A stretch of 51,974 nucleotides of DNA from an uncultured Sediminibacterium sp. (lineage in GTDB: Bacteria > Bacteroidota > Bacteroidia > Chitinophagales > Chitinophagaceae): positions 1 through 51,974 of the forward strand of contig NZ_CAMLMJ010000028.1 in assembly GCF_946481145.1 (NCBI RefSeq). Reading direction: 5' to 3'. The stretch's first letter is position 1. Every line of letters begins with the position of its first letter. Both the position numbers and the translations under genes were made by a program. This document shows, one piece after another, positions 35,551-44,147 of this stretch. The notes beneath the pieces were generated by a model. That model did no database searches. It had not been told where the DNA came from and worked only from the letters and a program-made list of their open reading frames with translations.

Positions 35551-36273
35551 CTACCCCTTCACAATCCTACCACTACCCGCTTTATGTGTGCGTACATTTT
35601 TTGCGCCGCCGATATAATATATATTACCACTGCCGCTGATGCGGGCATCTATCGAGTTATTAGCCTGAACACGGATATTACCGCTGCCACTTATATGTGC
35701 GGTTGCATCGTCGCTCACCACTTCTTTGCAGTTAATACTTCCGCTGCCGCTTATGCGGGCATCTACTTCATCGGAGATTCCTTTCATGATTACGCTACCG
35801 CTACCGGAAACAGAGGCATCAATGCGATTAAATTTATTGAAATCCACTCTTATACTACCGGAACCGGAAACACCAATATTAGTAGTTCCCTGGTTTGAAA
35901 AATTTCCTTTCCCGATCATATCACCGCTACCAGAGAGGTATAATCCGGTTATTTTACTAAGGGTTACATAAACAACAATCTTATTCTTAGACCGGATATT
36001 GCCATTTTTTTTGGCTCGAATACTCAGTTTGTTATTTTCAACCTTGGTTTCGATATAAGGCAAGAGGTTTTCATCTCCTTCTATTTCAATAGAGGTACTA
36101 TTGCCATAGGCCAGCATAACATCCCATGAACCTGAAGATGCTACGCCTGTAAATGAACCTACTTCACGGGTTTCTTTTTTATATACTCCATTTCCTTCTA
36201 CTTTAAACCAGTTCCACTGGGCAGTACTTGTAATGGAAACCAATACGGTTAAAACCAGCAATAATCTTTTCAT
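35551..36273 (-). CDS. exported head-GIN/DUF2807 protein
   Basis: 240 aa from the ATG at 36273 (MKRLLLVLTVLVSITSTAQ), with a signal peptide. The mature protein is a repetitive beta-solenoid-like domain: the strand motif with SGSG turns recurs at ASSGSWDVML, LYLSGSGDM, IGVSGSGSIR, ASVSGSGSVI, ARISGSGSIN, AHISGSGNIR and ARISGSGNIY, about every 17-20 residues. Such domains (putative auto-transporter adhesin, head GIN) are common and exported in Bacteroidota; function unknown. A longer upstream frame is rejected because it crosses an intrinsic terminator (36326-36356). Confidence 0.9.
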   Translation of the reverse strand: MKRLLLVLTVLVSITSTAQWNWFKVEGNGVYKKETREVGSFTGVASSGSWDVMLAYGNSTSIEIEGDENLLPYIETKVENNKLSIRAKKNGNIRSKNKIVVYVTLSKITGLYLSGSGDMIGKGNFSNQGTTNIGVSGSGSIRVDFNKFNRIDASVSGSGSVIMKGISDEVDARISGSGSINCKEVVSDDATAHISGSGNIRVQANNSIDARISGSGNIYYIGGAKNVRTHKAGSGRIVKG

Positions 36274-36325
36274 GGCGTTGTTTGTTTTAGCGTAAAACGG
36301 GACAGCCGACAGAATGTTACAAAAA

Positions 36326-36356
36326 AATAGCAGCCTTTTGAGACTGCTTTTTTTGG
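36326..36356 (-). terminator. intrinsic terminator upstream of the head-GIN gene
   Basis: Minus strand AAAAAAAGCAGTCTCAAAAGGCTGCT followed by ATTTTTTT: stem AGCAG/CTGCT with a purine-rich loop and U-tract. It ends transcription from the 36481-37002 gene and fixes the head-GIN start downstream. Confidence 0.7.
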
Positions 36357-36385
36357 TAACATTATTACGTAAATCAGCGGTTGCA

Positions 36386-36436
36386 ATATAGTCCATAGAC
36401 CATGGACCATGGACTATGGACTATGGACTATGGATC
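36386..36436. repeat. word-repeat element, CCATAGTC type (copy 3)
   Basis: ATAGTCCATAGACCATGG at 36388-36405 and its near-complement at 36407-36424 (17 of 18), then a further GGACTATGG. Same word family as at 12579 and 32061. Lies between two minus-strand genes just before an intrinsic terminator. Confidence 0.85.
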
Positions 36437-36480
36437 ATAAACCATTAGCACCCTATTCTTCTTTTACTCATTAATTGACT

Positions 36481-37002
36481 TTATTCACTAATGCTCAATG
36501 AATTGTAGAATTTATCCATCAGGGCCTTATCGTTCCCTTGTTTACCGGGAATATAACTCAGCATGATGGCGTAATGTTTATAAAATACAATACGGGTTAT
36601 ATTTGAGACTTTTTTATCATCCTTTGGAACTTCCAGGTTAAACTGAAAATACAAATGCTTATCCGCATATTTTCCTTCAGATTCAGATTTTATCTCCCCT
36701 CCGTTTGCTACAAACCCACCTTTAATCTGCTCTTTAAAGTCCTCGGTATCTTTTAATCCTTCCAGCATTTCTTCCGTAACACCAAGTTTCGTAAAATCGA
36801 GCAGTATCAGCGCCAATTCGGTGGAATCTGTCATGATACACTTTTTTATTTCCTGAGGACCACCCTTCGAGTCTACAGGGAGCGGTTCTGATGGCATACT
36901 CAGTTTTACTTTTTCAACTACATCAATTGTTTTCCAATCTTCAGATAAGGGTGTAAACGCCATGAATAGGCTGGTACTTATTAAGACCAATAATTGCTTC
37001 AT
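36481..37002 (-). CDS. exported protein of unknown function
   Basis: 173 aa. Signal peptide about 1-18 (LVLISTSLFMAF, cleavage near TPLS). The mature part starts DWKTIDVVEKVKLSMPSEP, a pattern seen in small exported Bacteroidota proteins that begin with a short amphipathic region; one free Cys; no repeats, no catalytic motif. C-terminus YIPGKQGNDKALMDKFYNSL. Family not recognised. Divergent from glutamine synthetase III across a 250-bp region in which I could not fix either promoter. Confidence 0.8.
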   Translation of the reverse strand: MKQLLVLISTSLFMAFTPLSEDWKTIDVVEKVKLSMPSEPLPVDSKGGPQEIKKCIMTDSTELALILLDFTKLGVTEEMLEGLKDTEDFKEQIKGGFVANGGEIKSESEGKYADKHLYFQFNLEVPKDDKKVSNITRIVFYKHYAIMLSYIPGKQGNDKALMDKFYNSLSISE

Positions 37003-37255
37003 AATTCTGTTTTAGTATTAGTTGCTGAATTGTTGCTTTAATTACAAAAAAGGGCAATTTAGTTCAGAAAATAATATAAACGATTGTGTATCAATAAAAT
37101 AACAGTTCCCTACAACTAAAAAGCATTCAAATTAAAAAATATTACATGTTTTTATTTTTCCACAAAAACACCATTTTTTATGCATCTGATTGTCAAAAAG
37201 TTAATTTTATGGGCATTTAACCCTTAATTTTACCCTGTCAAAAAAAACTTACCCT

Positions 37256-39439
37256 ATGTCTTTACGCTTTAATGCGATCAGCAGCATCAACAACAATGAG
37301 ACAAATATTCCGGCAAGTGCCAAGATTACCGGCATATTCGGAACGAATGTTTTCACCCTTAAAACTGCCCGTGAATACCTGAGCGATGAAGCTTACAAAA
37401 GTCTTGTTACCAGCATCCGTGGTGGTAAGAAAATAGACCGCAGCGTTGCTAACCAGATTGCCAATGGCATCCGTGCCTGGGCAGAAAGTAAAGGTGTTAC
37501 ACACTATACACACTGGTTTCAGCCTTTGACGGGTACCACCGCAGAAAAACACGATTCATTTTTTACCCTGAAAGGTGATGGAACAGCCATTGAAGAATTC
37601 GATGGTGCTGCCCTAATTCAACAGGAACCAGATGCATCTTCTTTCCCTAGTGGTGGTTTACGTGCAACTTTTGAAGCGCGTGGTTATACTGCATGGGATC
37701 CTTCCTCTCCTGCTTTTATCATTGAAATAGGTCAGGGTAAAACACTTTGTATTCCGACCATTTTCGTTTCTTATACAGGTGAGTCACTCGACTATAAAGC
37801 TCCATTGCTGAAAGCATTGGAAGCATTGAATAAATCAGCCGTTGAAGTATGTAATTTCTTCGACAAGAATGTTACCAAAGTAACCCCAACCCTTGGATGG
37901 GAACAGGAATACTTTGTGATTGATGAATCATTGGCCAATGCCCGTCCTGACCTGGTACAGTGTGGCCGCACAGTTTATGGCGCTGCACCTGCGAAAGGCC
38001 AGCAGTTGGAAGACCATTATTTCGGCTCTATCCCAGAGCGTGTATATGCTTTCATGCGCGATTTTGAGCAGGAGTCCTATAAATTAGGTATTCCTTTACG
38101 TACACGTCACAATGAAGTTGCACCTGCTCAATTTGAGTGTGCTCCTATCTTCGAAGAAGTAAATATTGCGGTTGACCACAATACCCTTTTAATGGATGTT
38201 ATGAGCCGTGTGGCCAAGCGTCATAAACTGGTAGTATTGTTACACGAAAAACCATTTGCCGGCATCAACGGTAGTGGTAAACACAATAACTGGAGCATGG
38301 CCACCGATACAGGTGTTAACCTGCTTGCTCCTGGCAAAACGCCTAAGACCAACCTGATGTTCCTGACCTTCTTTGTAAATACCATCAAAGCAGTTCATGA
38401 CTATTCAGATATTATGCGTGCGGCTATTGCTTCTGCTCCTAACGACCACCGTTTAGGCGCGAATGAAGCACCTCCTGCCATCATTTCTGTATTCGTGGGT
38501 CAGTACCTGGCTAAAGTTTTATCAGATATTGAAACAAGGGTTAGCACTAAGTTCGATGAGCAGGATGAAGCCATCCTTAAATTAGACCTGCACCGCAGCA
38601 TTCCTGAATTGATGCTCGATAATACCGATCGTAACCGTACCTCTCCTTTTGCCTTTACCGGTAATAAGTTCGAGTTCCGTGCTGTGGGTTCATCTGCAAA
38701 CTGTGCGATCTCTATGACTGTTCTCAATACCATCATGGCAGATACCCTGAAGAAATTCAAGGCAGATGTTGATGCAATGATTGAGAAAGGTGATAAAAAA
38801 GAAATCGCGATCATGCATGTGATCCAGAAATATATTGTGGAGAGCAAAAATGTATTGTTTGAAGGTGATGGTTATAGCGATGAGTGGCACAAAGAAGCTG
38901 AGCGTCGTGGTTTACCAAACCTCAAAACAACACCTGTTGCGCTTGATGCAATGGTTACCGAAAAAGCGAAAAAACTGTTCGAAAGCAATGGTGTTTATAG
39001 TCATACAGAACTGGAAGCCCGACATGAGATTGAACTGGAGAAGTACATCAAAAAAGTACAGATCGAAGCACGTATCATGGGCGACCTCGCAATTAACCAT
39101 ATCCTGCCTGCAGCTATTGCTTACCAAAATGATCTGTTGACAAATGTAAACGGATTGAAAGCAGCCGGTTTGGGCGAAGCATCTTATAAAAGTCAACTGG
39201 CTATCCTGAAAGAAGTAAGCGATCATATTCAGGTAATTCACGACAAGGTTAACCTTATGGTTGAAGCACGTAAAGTGGCCAACAATATCGCCGACAGCCG
39301 TGAAAAAGCTATTTCTTATGAGTCCATTAAATCTACCTATTTCGACGAGATCCGCTACCATGTAGACAAACTGGAGCACCTGGTAGACGACGACAAATGG
39401 ACCCTGCCTAAATATCGTGAGATGTTGTTTTTAAGATAA
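37256..39439 (+). CDS. glnN: glutamine synthetase type III
   Basis: 727 aa, the GSIII length (type I is about 470). Makes glutamine from glutamate, ammonia and ATP. GSIII signatures: GVTHYTHWFQPLTGTTAEKH, GWEQEYFVID, RTRHNEVAPAQFE, NGSGKHNNWSMAT, and RNRTSPFAFTGNKFEFR. The C-terminal helical extension (about 600-727) is typical of the type. Forms the single ammonia-assimilation gene here; no PII or GOGAT gene is adjacent. Ends with an intrinsic terminator 20 bp downstream, then a word-repeat element. Confidence 0.96.
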   Translation: MSLRFNAISSINNNETNIPASAKITGIFGTNVFTLKTAREYLSDEAYKSLVTSIRGGKKIDRSVANQIANGIRAWAESKGVTHYTHWFQPLTGTTAEKHDSFFTLKGDGTAIEEFDGAALIQQEPDASSFPSGGLRATFEARGYTAWDPSSPAFIIEIGQGKTLCIPTIFVSYTGESLDYKAPLLKALEALNKSAVEVCNFFDKNVTKVTPTLGWEQEYFVIDESLANARPDLVQCGRTVYGAAPAKGQQLEDHYFGSIPERVYAFMRDFEQESYKLGIPLRTRHNEVAPAQFECAPIFEEVNIAVDHNTLLMDVMSRVAKRHKLVVLLHEKPFAGINGSGKHNNWSMATDTGVNLLAPGKTPKTNLMFLTFFVNTIKAVHDYSDIMRAAIASAPNDHRLGANEAPPAIISVFVGQYLAKVLSDIETRVSTKFDEQDEAILKLDLHRSIPELMLDNTDRNRTSPFAFTGNKFEFRAVGSSANCAISMTVLNTIMADTLKKFKADVDAMIEKGDKKEIAIMHVIQKYIVESKNVLFEGDGYSDEWHKEAERRGLPNLKTTPVALDAMVTEKAKKLFESNGVYSHTELEARHEIELEKYIKKVQIEARIMGDLAINHILPAAIAYQNDLLTNVNGLKAAGLGEASYKSQLAILKEVSDHIQVIHDKVNLMVEARKVANNIADSREKAISYESIKSTYFDEIRYHVDKLEHLVDDDKWTLPKYREMLFLR

Positions 39440-39459
39440 TCGTTCTTTTTTGACTTGTT

Positions 39460-39492
39460 AAAAGCCCTGTACCTGCGGTACGGGGCTTTTTT
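39460..39492 (+). terminator. intrinsic terminator of glutamine synthetase III
   Basis: AAAAGCCCTGTACC, TGC loop, GGTACGGGGCTTTTTT: strong stem with U-tract, 21 bp after the stop. Confidence 0.92.
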
Positions 39493-39563
39493 GTGAATTG
39501 TGAATTGTCAATGGTGAATAGTGGGTACCCACAAATTGACCATTCACCATTCACCATTCACCT
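39493..39563. repeat. word-repeat hairpin, GAATGGTCAA type (copy 1)
   Basis: Left arm 39493-39525 (GTGAATTGTGAATTGTCAATGG words) and right arm 39528-39561 (ATTGACCATTCACCATTCAC words) are imperfect reverse complements around a GTGGGTACCCAC centre. It follows directly after a complete terminator, so termination is not its only possible role. Confidence 0.85.
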
Positions 39564-39662
39564 CTGACTGCTCACTGCCCCTAATCGCCCGTTCACCGAT
39601 ATTCATTTTCTTGGAATAAACGAAAACCTTAACTTTCTGTCTATAAACTAAACAACAAAAAC

Positions 39663-40037
39663 ATGAAAAAGGTAATTGTATTATTGTCATTCGGATTGGT
39701 TTGCACTGTAGCTGCATCAGCACAGGGTGGCCAGCAAATGACTCCTGAGCAGCGCGCTGCTATGATGAAAGAAAGGGTTAAAGGTCTTAACCTCGGGTTG
39801 TCTGAAGCACTAACAGATTCTGTAGTTGCAGTATACGGAGATCGTTCTTACATGCAAGGTTTAAACTTTCGTGAAATGGACGATGCTACAAGACAGGCAA
39901 AAATGAAAGAGATTGGTGATTTGAGGACTAAAAGACTTATAAAAGCTGGTCTAACCGAAGATCAGGCTAAAAAAGTAGCTGAAGGAATGACTATGCGTCC
40001 AGGCGGTGGCCGTCCGGGCGGTGGCAGAAAAAAATAA
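39663..40037 (+). CDS. small exported protein, Spy/CpxP-like composition
   Basis: 124 aa. Signal peptide 1-20 (AASAQ). The mature protein is helical and charged: MTPEQRAAMMKERVKGLNLG, AKMKEIGDLRTKRLIKAGLTEDQAKKVAEG, ending in a Gly/Arg-rich PGGGRPGGGRKK tail. The T-P-E-Q-R helix and the DQAKK helix resemble short Bacteroidota exported helical proteins compared with Spy/CpxP periplasmic chaperones; this is a similarity of layout only. Monocistronic with its own terminator. Confidence 0.8.
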   Translation: MKKVIVLLSFGLVCTVAASAQGGQQMTPEQRAAMMKERVKGLNLGLSEALTDSVVAVYGDRSYMQGLNFREMDDATRQAKMKEIGDLRTKRLIKAGLTEDQAKKVAEGMTMRPGGGRPGGGRKK

Positions 40038-40060
40038 CTAAAACTGAAACGGTGTTATAA

Positions 40061-40090
40061 GGCTGTACCATTAGGTACGGCCTTTTTTGT
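40061..40090 (+). terminator. intrinsic terminator of the 39663 gene
   Basis: GGCTGTACC, ATTA loop, GGTACGGCCTTTTTTG: 9-bp stem with one wobble and a U-tract, 23 bp after the stop. Confidence 0.88.
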
Positions 40091-40171
40091 TAAGACAAGT
40101 AGGTTAGTTGAAGGTGACTATGAGCATTAATAGACAGATCCTTCTGAAATTTCCATAACATCACTAGTTAA

Positions 40172-40214
40172 AAAAATAAAACCCCGGCAAATATTGCCAG
40201 GGTTTTATTTTTCT
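40172..40214 (-). terminator. intrinsic terminator of the acc genes (bidirectional)
   Basis: Long stem: AAAAATAAAACCC.GGCAA, ATA loop, TTGCC.GGGTTTTATTTTT, with one mismatch on each side. It lies 14 bp beyond the accC stop. With the neighbouring terminator this convergent junction has two canonical terminators and no word-repeat. Confidence 0.9.
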
Positions 40215-40227
40215 ATAGAATAGCTAA

Positions 40228-41565
40228 TTACTTTAATTTAAATGTCTCCAGGAACTTAGTCGTAAAATTACCTTTCCTGAAGTCTTCATTCTGCATCAGT
40301 TGTAAATGGAATGGAATGGTTGTTTTTACACCTTCAATCACATACTCGCTTAATGCACGATACATGGTATCAATTGCTTCTTCGCGTGTTTGTGCAATGG
40401 TAATTAACTTACCAATCATAGAATCATAATAAGGAGGAATAACATACCCGGCATACACATGACTATCAACGCGAACTCCATGTCCACCAGGTGTATGTAA
40501 CACCGTTATCTTACCAGGTGAAGGTCTGAAATCATTGTATGGATCTTCTGCATTAATACGACATTCGATCGCATGCATCTGAGGTTCGTAATTACGTCCA
40601 CTGATCTTCTCACCCATCGCTATTTTAATTTGTTCTTTGATGAGGTCGAAGTTGATTACTTCTTCAGTTACACAATGTTCTACCTGGATACGTGTATTCA
40701 TTTCCATGAAATAGAAATTGCGGTGTTTGTCTACCAGGAATTCTATGGTACCTACACTTTCATAATTAATGGCTGCAGCAGCTTTACAGGCAGCTTCACC
40801 CATTTTTTTACGAAGCTCTGGTGTCATAAAAGGTGATGGTGATTCCTCTACCAGTTTCTGGTGGCGGCGTTGAATAGAACAGTCGCGCTCACTCATGTGG
40901 CAAACGGTACCATACTGGTCGCCGGCTACCTGAATTTCAATATGTCGTGGTTCTTCCACGAATTTCTCCATATAAACTCCATCATTCTTAAATGCAGCGG
41001 CTGCTTCGGTACGTGCGGTGGTATATGCTTTTTCAATTTCACTTTCTTCCATTACCACACGCATACCTTTACCACCACCACCGGCTGTTGCTTTCAGAAT
41101 AACAGGATAGCCGATTTCTTTTGCAAGCTTTTTTGCTTCTTCCACACTTTCCAATAAACCCTCACCACCTGGTACAACTGGAACGCCAGCTTTGATCATG
41201 GTATCCTTTGCGGTGATCTTATCTCCCATTTTATTAATCATCTCGGGAGTAGGTCCAATGAATTTAATACCATGGTCGGCACAAATCTGAGAGAATCGTG
41301 CATTCTCTGCCAGAAACCCATATCCCGGATGAATAGCATCTGCATTGGTAATTTCCGCTGCGGCCATAATATGTGGGATATTCAGGTAAGAATCTACACT
41401 CTGGGGTTTGCCAATACAAACTGCTTCATCTGCAAATTTCACATGCAAACTATCTTTATCTGCAGTAGAGTATACGGCTACCGTTTTAATGCCCATCTCA
41501 CGACAGGTGCGAATAACGCGCAATGCGATCTCTCCCCTGTTGGCAATCAATATTTTCTTGAACAT
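40228..41565 (-). CDS. accC: acetyl-CoA carboxylase, biotin carboxylase subunit
   Basis: 445 aa, standard. Carboxylates biotin on BCCP using ATP and bicarbonate. ATP-grasp motifs: [20 protein letters not shown] at the N-terminus, [13 protein letters not shown], the Gly-rich loop [46 protein letters not shown] (metal and bicarbonate site), and [16 protein letters not shown]. Separated from accB by a 119-bp word-repeat element although the two subunits must be made together. Confidence 0.97.
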   Translation of the reverse strand: MFKKILIANRGEIALRVIRTCREMGIKTVAVYSTADKDSLHVKFADEAVCIGKPQSVDSYLNIPHIMAAAEITNADAIHPGYGFLAENARFSQICADHGIKFIGPTPEMINKMGDKITAKDTMIKAGVPVVPGGEGLLESVEEAKKLAKEIGYPVILKATAGGGGKGMRVVMEESEIEKAYTTARTEAAAAFKNDGVYMEKFVEEPRHIEIQVAGDQYGTVCHMSERDCSIQRRHQKLVEESPSPFMTPELRKKMGEAACKAAAAINYESVGTIEFLVDKHRNFYFMEMNTRIQVEHCVTEEVINFDLIKEQIKIAMGEKISGRNYEPQMHAIECRINAEDPYNDFRPSPGKITVLHTPGGHGVRVDSHVYAGYVIPPYYDSMIGKLITIAQTREEAIDTMYRALSEYVIEGVKTTIPFHLQLMQNEDFRKGNFTTKFLETFKLK

Positions 41566-41569
41566 TGAA

Positions 41570-41690
41570 TTAATTTGAAAATTTGAGAATTTGGAAATTT
41601 GAAAATGATGGCAAACAGATAAATTTAAAAACTCAAAAATGGAGCAACCCCATTTTCAAATTTTCAAATTGTGCCATTTTCAAATTATTT
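41570..41690. repeat. word-repeat hairpin, TTTGAAAATTTG type, between accB and accC
   Basis: Left arm 41572-41612 (AATTTGAAAATTTGAGAATT words) and right arm 41650-41687 (CATTTTCAAATTTTCAAATT words) are reverse complements with some mismatches. It runs from 5 bp before the accC start into the accB stop (41685-41687). No U-tract, so read-through is plausible. Confidence 0.85.
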
Positions 41691-42158
41691 AGGTTCTACT
41701 AAGAACAACGGCTGATCGTATTCAACCGGACTGGCATCATCTACCAGTACTTTTACGATTGTGCCGCTTACTTCACTTTCAATTTCATTGAAAAGCTTCA
41801 TGGCTTCGATGATACAAACCACTTTTCCTGCAGATATCTCTGTTCCTACATCGGCCAGAACTGGTTTATCTGGTGAGGCGCGACGATAGAATGTTCCGAT
41901 CATCGGGCTTTTTATGGTGATCAGGTTATCTGCCTTTGGTGCTGGTGCCGCTGGTGCTGCAGGAGCAGCTGCTGGCTGAGGTGCGGCAACAGGAGCCGGT
42001 GCTGTATGATAAACCTGTGCAGCAGGCGCTGCAACGGTCACAGGGGCTTCTTCTTTTTGTTTGATTGTAACCTTACCATCTTTGTCTTCTATACTGATTT
42101 CACCAATATTACTCTTATTGATGATCTTGATTAACTCGTGAATTTGCTTTAAGTCCAT
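41685..42158 (-). CDS. accB: acetyl-CoA carboxylase, biotin carboxyl carrier protein
   Basis: 157 aa. N-terminal helix (MDLKQIHELIKIINKSN), an Ala/Pro-rich flexible linker (about 45-75), then the biotinyl domain: KSPMIGTFYRRASPDKP and the biotin-accepting Lys121 in IIEAMKLFNEIESE. The YRRASPD thumb loop is the BCCP type of bacterial acetyl-CoA carboxylase. Gene order efp-accB-accC is common in bacteria. Confidence 0.97.
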   Translation of the reverse strand: MDLKQIHELIKIINKSNIGEISIEDKDGKVTIKQKEEAPVTVAAPAAQVYHTAPAPVAAPQPAAAPAAPAAPAPKADNLITIKSPMIGTFYRRASPDKPVLADVGTEISAGKVVCIIEAMKLFNEIESEVSGTIVKVLVDDASPVEYDQPLFLVEPK

Positions 42159-42270
42159 AATGGCAATTTTTGGGGTAAAATCGGTTAGTTTTAGTCAAAT
42201 TGGGGGGCAAAATAGCCTTTTTTTGGTAAAAACAGGGATTTTTTGATCTTTTTTGGCATTGCGCTATGCA

Positions 42271-42410
42271 TGTGAATGGTCAATTGTGAATGGTCAATTA
42301 TTATTGTCAATGGGATTGCTCATGAACATTGAATAATCATTAGTCAGCTATACGACCACAGCCCCCCCTATTCACAATTCACCATTGACCATTCACAGTT
42401 GACCATTCAC
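42271..42410. repeat. word-repeat hairpin, GAATGGTCAA type (copy 2)
   Basis: Left arm 42271-42313 (GTGAATGGTCAATTG words) and right arm 42368-42410 (CACCATTGACCATTCAC words) are reverse complements with mismatches. Between efp and accB, directly after the efp terminator. Same word as at 39493-39563. Confidence 0.88.
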
Positions 42411-42411
42411 A

Positions 42412-42437
42412 AAAAAAGGCACCAAAAGTGCCTTTTA
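42412..42437 (-). terminator. intrinsic terminator of efp
   Basis: Minus strand AAAAGGCAC, TTTTG loop, GTGCCTTTTTTT: 8-9 bp stem and U-tract, 17 bp after the efp stop. Confidence 0.9.
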
Positions 42438-42453
42438 CTCTAATTATATCAAA

Positions 42454-43020
42454 TTATTCCTTTACGCGTTCAACGTAATCTCCGGTTTTAGTATTTACGC
42501 GGATCAGTTCACCGTCTTCAACGAAAAGGGGTACCATTACGGTTGCTCCGGTTTCTACTGTTGCGGCTTTCAGGGCACGGGTAGCGGTATCACCACGTAA
42601 ACCCGGCTCGCAATAGGTGATTTTTACCACGATTTTTTCAGGTAATTCAGCACCAATTGGCTGATCGGTTTCAGTATTAATGAAAACAAACACTTCAGAA
42701 CCATCTTTCAGGAACTGTGGAGCATCAATCATTTCTTCTGCCAATGCAATCTGCTCAAAGGTTTCATTGTTCATCAGGTTAAAGCCGCTCTCGTCTTTAT
42801 AGAGGTATTGAAAGGCTTTTTTCTCCACCCGTACCGGAAAAATGGTTTCACCACTGTTCCAGGTTTTTTCGATGGAACGCTTATTGTCCACCCCTTTCAG
42901 CTTAGCCCAAACTTTGGCTGCTGCACGTGCGGTTTTGTTTTCGCCAAACTCTACCACTGAATATAAACTGCCGTCGAGCTTTAAAATCATGCCGCGGCTG
43001 ATGTCTGATGTAGTTGCCAT
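42454..43020 (-). CDS. efp: elongation factor P with Arg at the tip position
   Basis: 188 aa from the ATG at 43020 (MATTSDISRGM), the usual EF-P length; a frame reaching 43158 is rejected because it would pass the -7 box at 43048-43041. EF-P rescues ribosomes stalled at proline stretches. N-terminal KOW-like domain, then two OB domains (EKIVVKITYCEPG, NTKTGDYVERVKE). The loop that reaches the peptidyl-transferase centre is normally PGKG with a modified Lys34; here it reads FGENKTARAAAKVWAKLKG, with Arg32 aligning to the rhamnosylated Arg32 of Pseudomonas/Shewanella EF-P. The modification is inferred, not shown. Confidence 0.95.
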   Translation of the reverse strand: MATTSDISRGMILKLDGSLYSVVEFGENKTARAAAKVWAKLKGVDNKRSIEKTWNSGETIFPVRVEKKAFQYLYKDESGFNLMNNETFEQIALAEEMIDAPQFLKDGSEVFVFINTETDQPIGAELPEKIVVKITYCEPGLRGDTATRALKAATVETGATVMVPLFVEDGELIRVNTKTGDYVERVKE

Positions 43021-43040
43021 ATAAACTTTTGTTTCTGGCG

Positions 43041-43048
43041 CAAAAGTA
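43041..43048 (-). promoter_or_regulatory. efp promoter -7 box
   Basis: TACTTTTG on the minus strand, 20 bp upstream of the chosen efp start. No -33 TTG at the usual distance; part of a CTGACATCTGCCATCTGACAT word repeat lies further upstream. Confidence 0.5.
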
Positions 43049-43069
43049 GGGAATTGGGGGAGATTTGGG

Positions 43070-43100
43070 GATGTCAGATGGCAGATCTCAGATTTTTCGT
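43070..43100. repeat. single-arm word repeat, GTCAGATG type
   Basis: GATGTCAGATGGCAGATCTCAG at 43070-43091 repeats the word used in the array at 51817-51974. There is no second complementary arm, and unusually it is at a divergent junction (efp and the 43211 gene). Confidence 0.7.
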
Positions 43101-43210
43101 CATTTAAGTACCCATAATGCTTCTGTGTATACAGTGCTTTCAGTGGCATCCCCTTCAAGAGAATACCGTATCCATCATTCTTTCCCCTTTCGATTGATTA
43201 TCTTGCTAGC

Positions 43211-44050
43211 ATGAAAAAACTGGTATTATCTGCCTTTTTTATCCTGGCAATTTCGCTGCTCTCTGCCCATGAATTCTGGTTGGCTCCAGATAAATACTTT
43301 TATAATATCCGTGATATTGCATTGATCCGATTTCGGGTAGGTGAAAACTTTACGGGTGACAACTGGGGTGGAAATAAAGAGCGGATAAAACAATTTACCC
43401 ATTATCTCCCCGATGGTAGTAAAGCAGACCTATCCGACCGTTTGTCTATGCAAAAAGGCGATTCTGCCAGGATTCCATTGCAAATGGCAGGTACCCACAT
43501 GATTATTTTCAATAGCACCAATTCAAAAATTGAGTTAGATGCAGAAAAGTTTACTGATTATTTAAAAGAAGATGGACTGGAATCTGCAATTGCCTACCGC
43601 TCTAAATACGGGGAAACGGGAAAAAAAGGGAGGGAATTTTATCAACGATCTGTAAAAACCATTATTCAGGTAGGGTCAACCTTAACCGATGCCTGTACAA
43701 AACCCTGCGAATTACCACTTGACATAATCCCTTTTGAAAATCCTTATACTCCACCCGGAATTGAGCCAAGGGGTAATTTACTAACGGTACGATTCAAAGT
43801 GCTTTTTAAAGGAAAAACGCTGGCAAATCAACTGGTTAAAATATGGTACAAAGATGAGCAGGGAATAAAAAAAATGACGGAATACCGCACCAATAACCGG
43901 GGAATAATCAGTGCTAAACGCTATTCTGGTCCATTTATGGTAAGCACCGTTTATATGGAAAGATTAAGTGAAAACCCGGATGCAGACTGGCAAAGCTATT
44001 GGGCCAGCCTTAATTTTGAATACTCTTCTTTCTATTCATCTGGGCGGTAA
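43211..44050 (+). CDS. exported DUF4198 protein
   Basis: 279 aa. Signal peptide 1-19 with the mature N-terminus HEFWLAPDKY; an exposed His right after cleavage is typical of DUF4198 and related NikM-like proteins, where it can bind metal. The remainder is beta-rich with a Cys pair (DACTKPCELPLDIIPFENPY) and a C-terminal Ig-like half (LLTVRFKVLFKGKTLANQLV). DUF4198 members are often near metal-uptake genes, but none is here, so substrate is unknown. Confidence 0.88.
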   Translation: MKKLVLSAFFILAISLLSAHEFWLAPDKYFYNIRDIALIRFRVGENFTGDNWGGNKERIKQFTHYLPDGSKADLSDRLSMQKGDSARIPLQMAGTHMIIFNSTNSKIELDAEKFTDYLKEDGLESAIAYRSKYGETGKKGREFYQRSVKTIIQVGSTLTDACTKPCELPLDIIPFENPYTPPGIEPRGNLLTVRFKVLFKGKTLANQLVKIWYKDEQGIKKMTEYRTNNRGIISAKRYSGPFMVSTVYMERLSENPDADWQSYWASLNFEYSSFYSSGR

Positions 44051-44107
44051 TATAGAAATAGAATGAACAAACTTTGCTTCAATAGGCAACATCCGTTCAT
44101 TTTCTCC

Positions 44108-44115
44108 TATTTTTG
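44108..44115 (+). promoter_or_regulatory. sucD promoter -7 box
   Basis: TATTTTTG, exact TAnnTTTG, 32 bp before the sucD ATG and 58 bp after the preceding stop. No -33 TTG at the expected distance. Confidence 0.45.
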
Positions 44116-44147
44116 CGCCAAATTTCAACATACAAGAATCCATTACC

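Noticed and set aside
36274..36396. Longer N-terminus for the head-GIN protein
   Set aside because: It runs through an intrinsic terminator; the ATG at 36273 gives a clean signal peptide.
43021..43158. N-terminal extension of EF-P
   Set aside because: EF-P is 185-190 aa in other bacteria, and the extension contains a promoter -7 box and word-repeat DNA.
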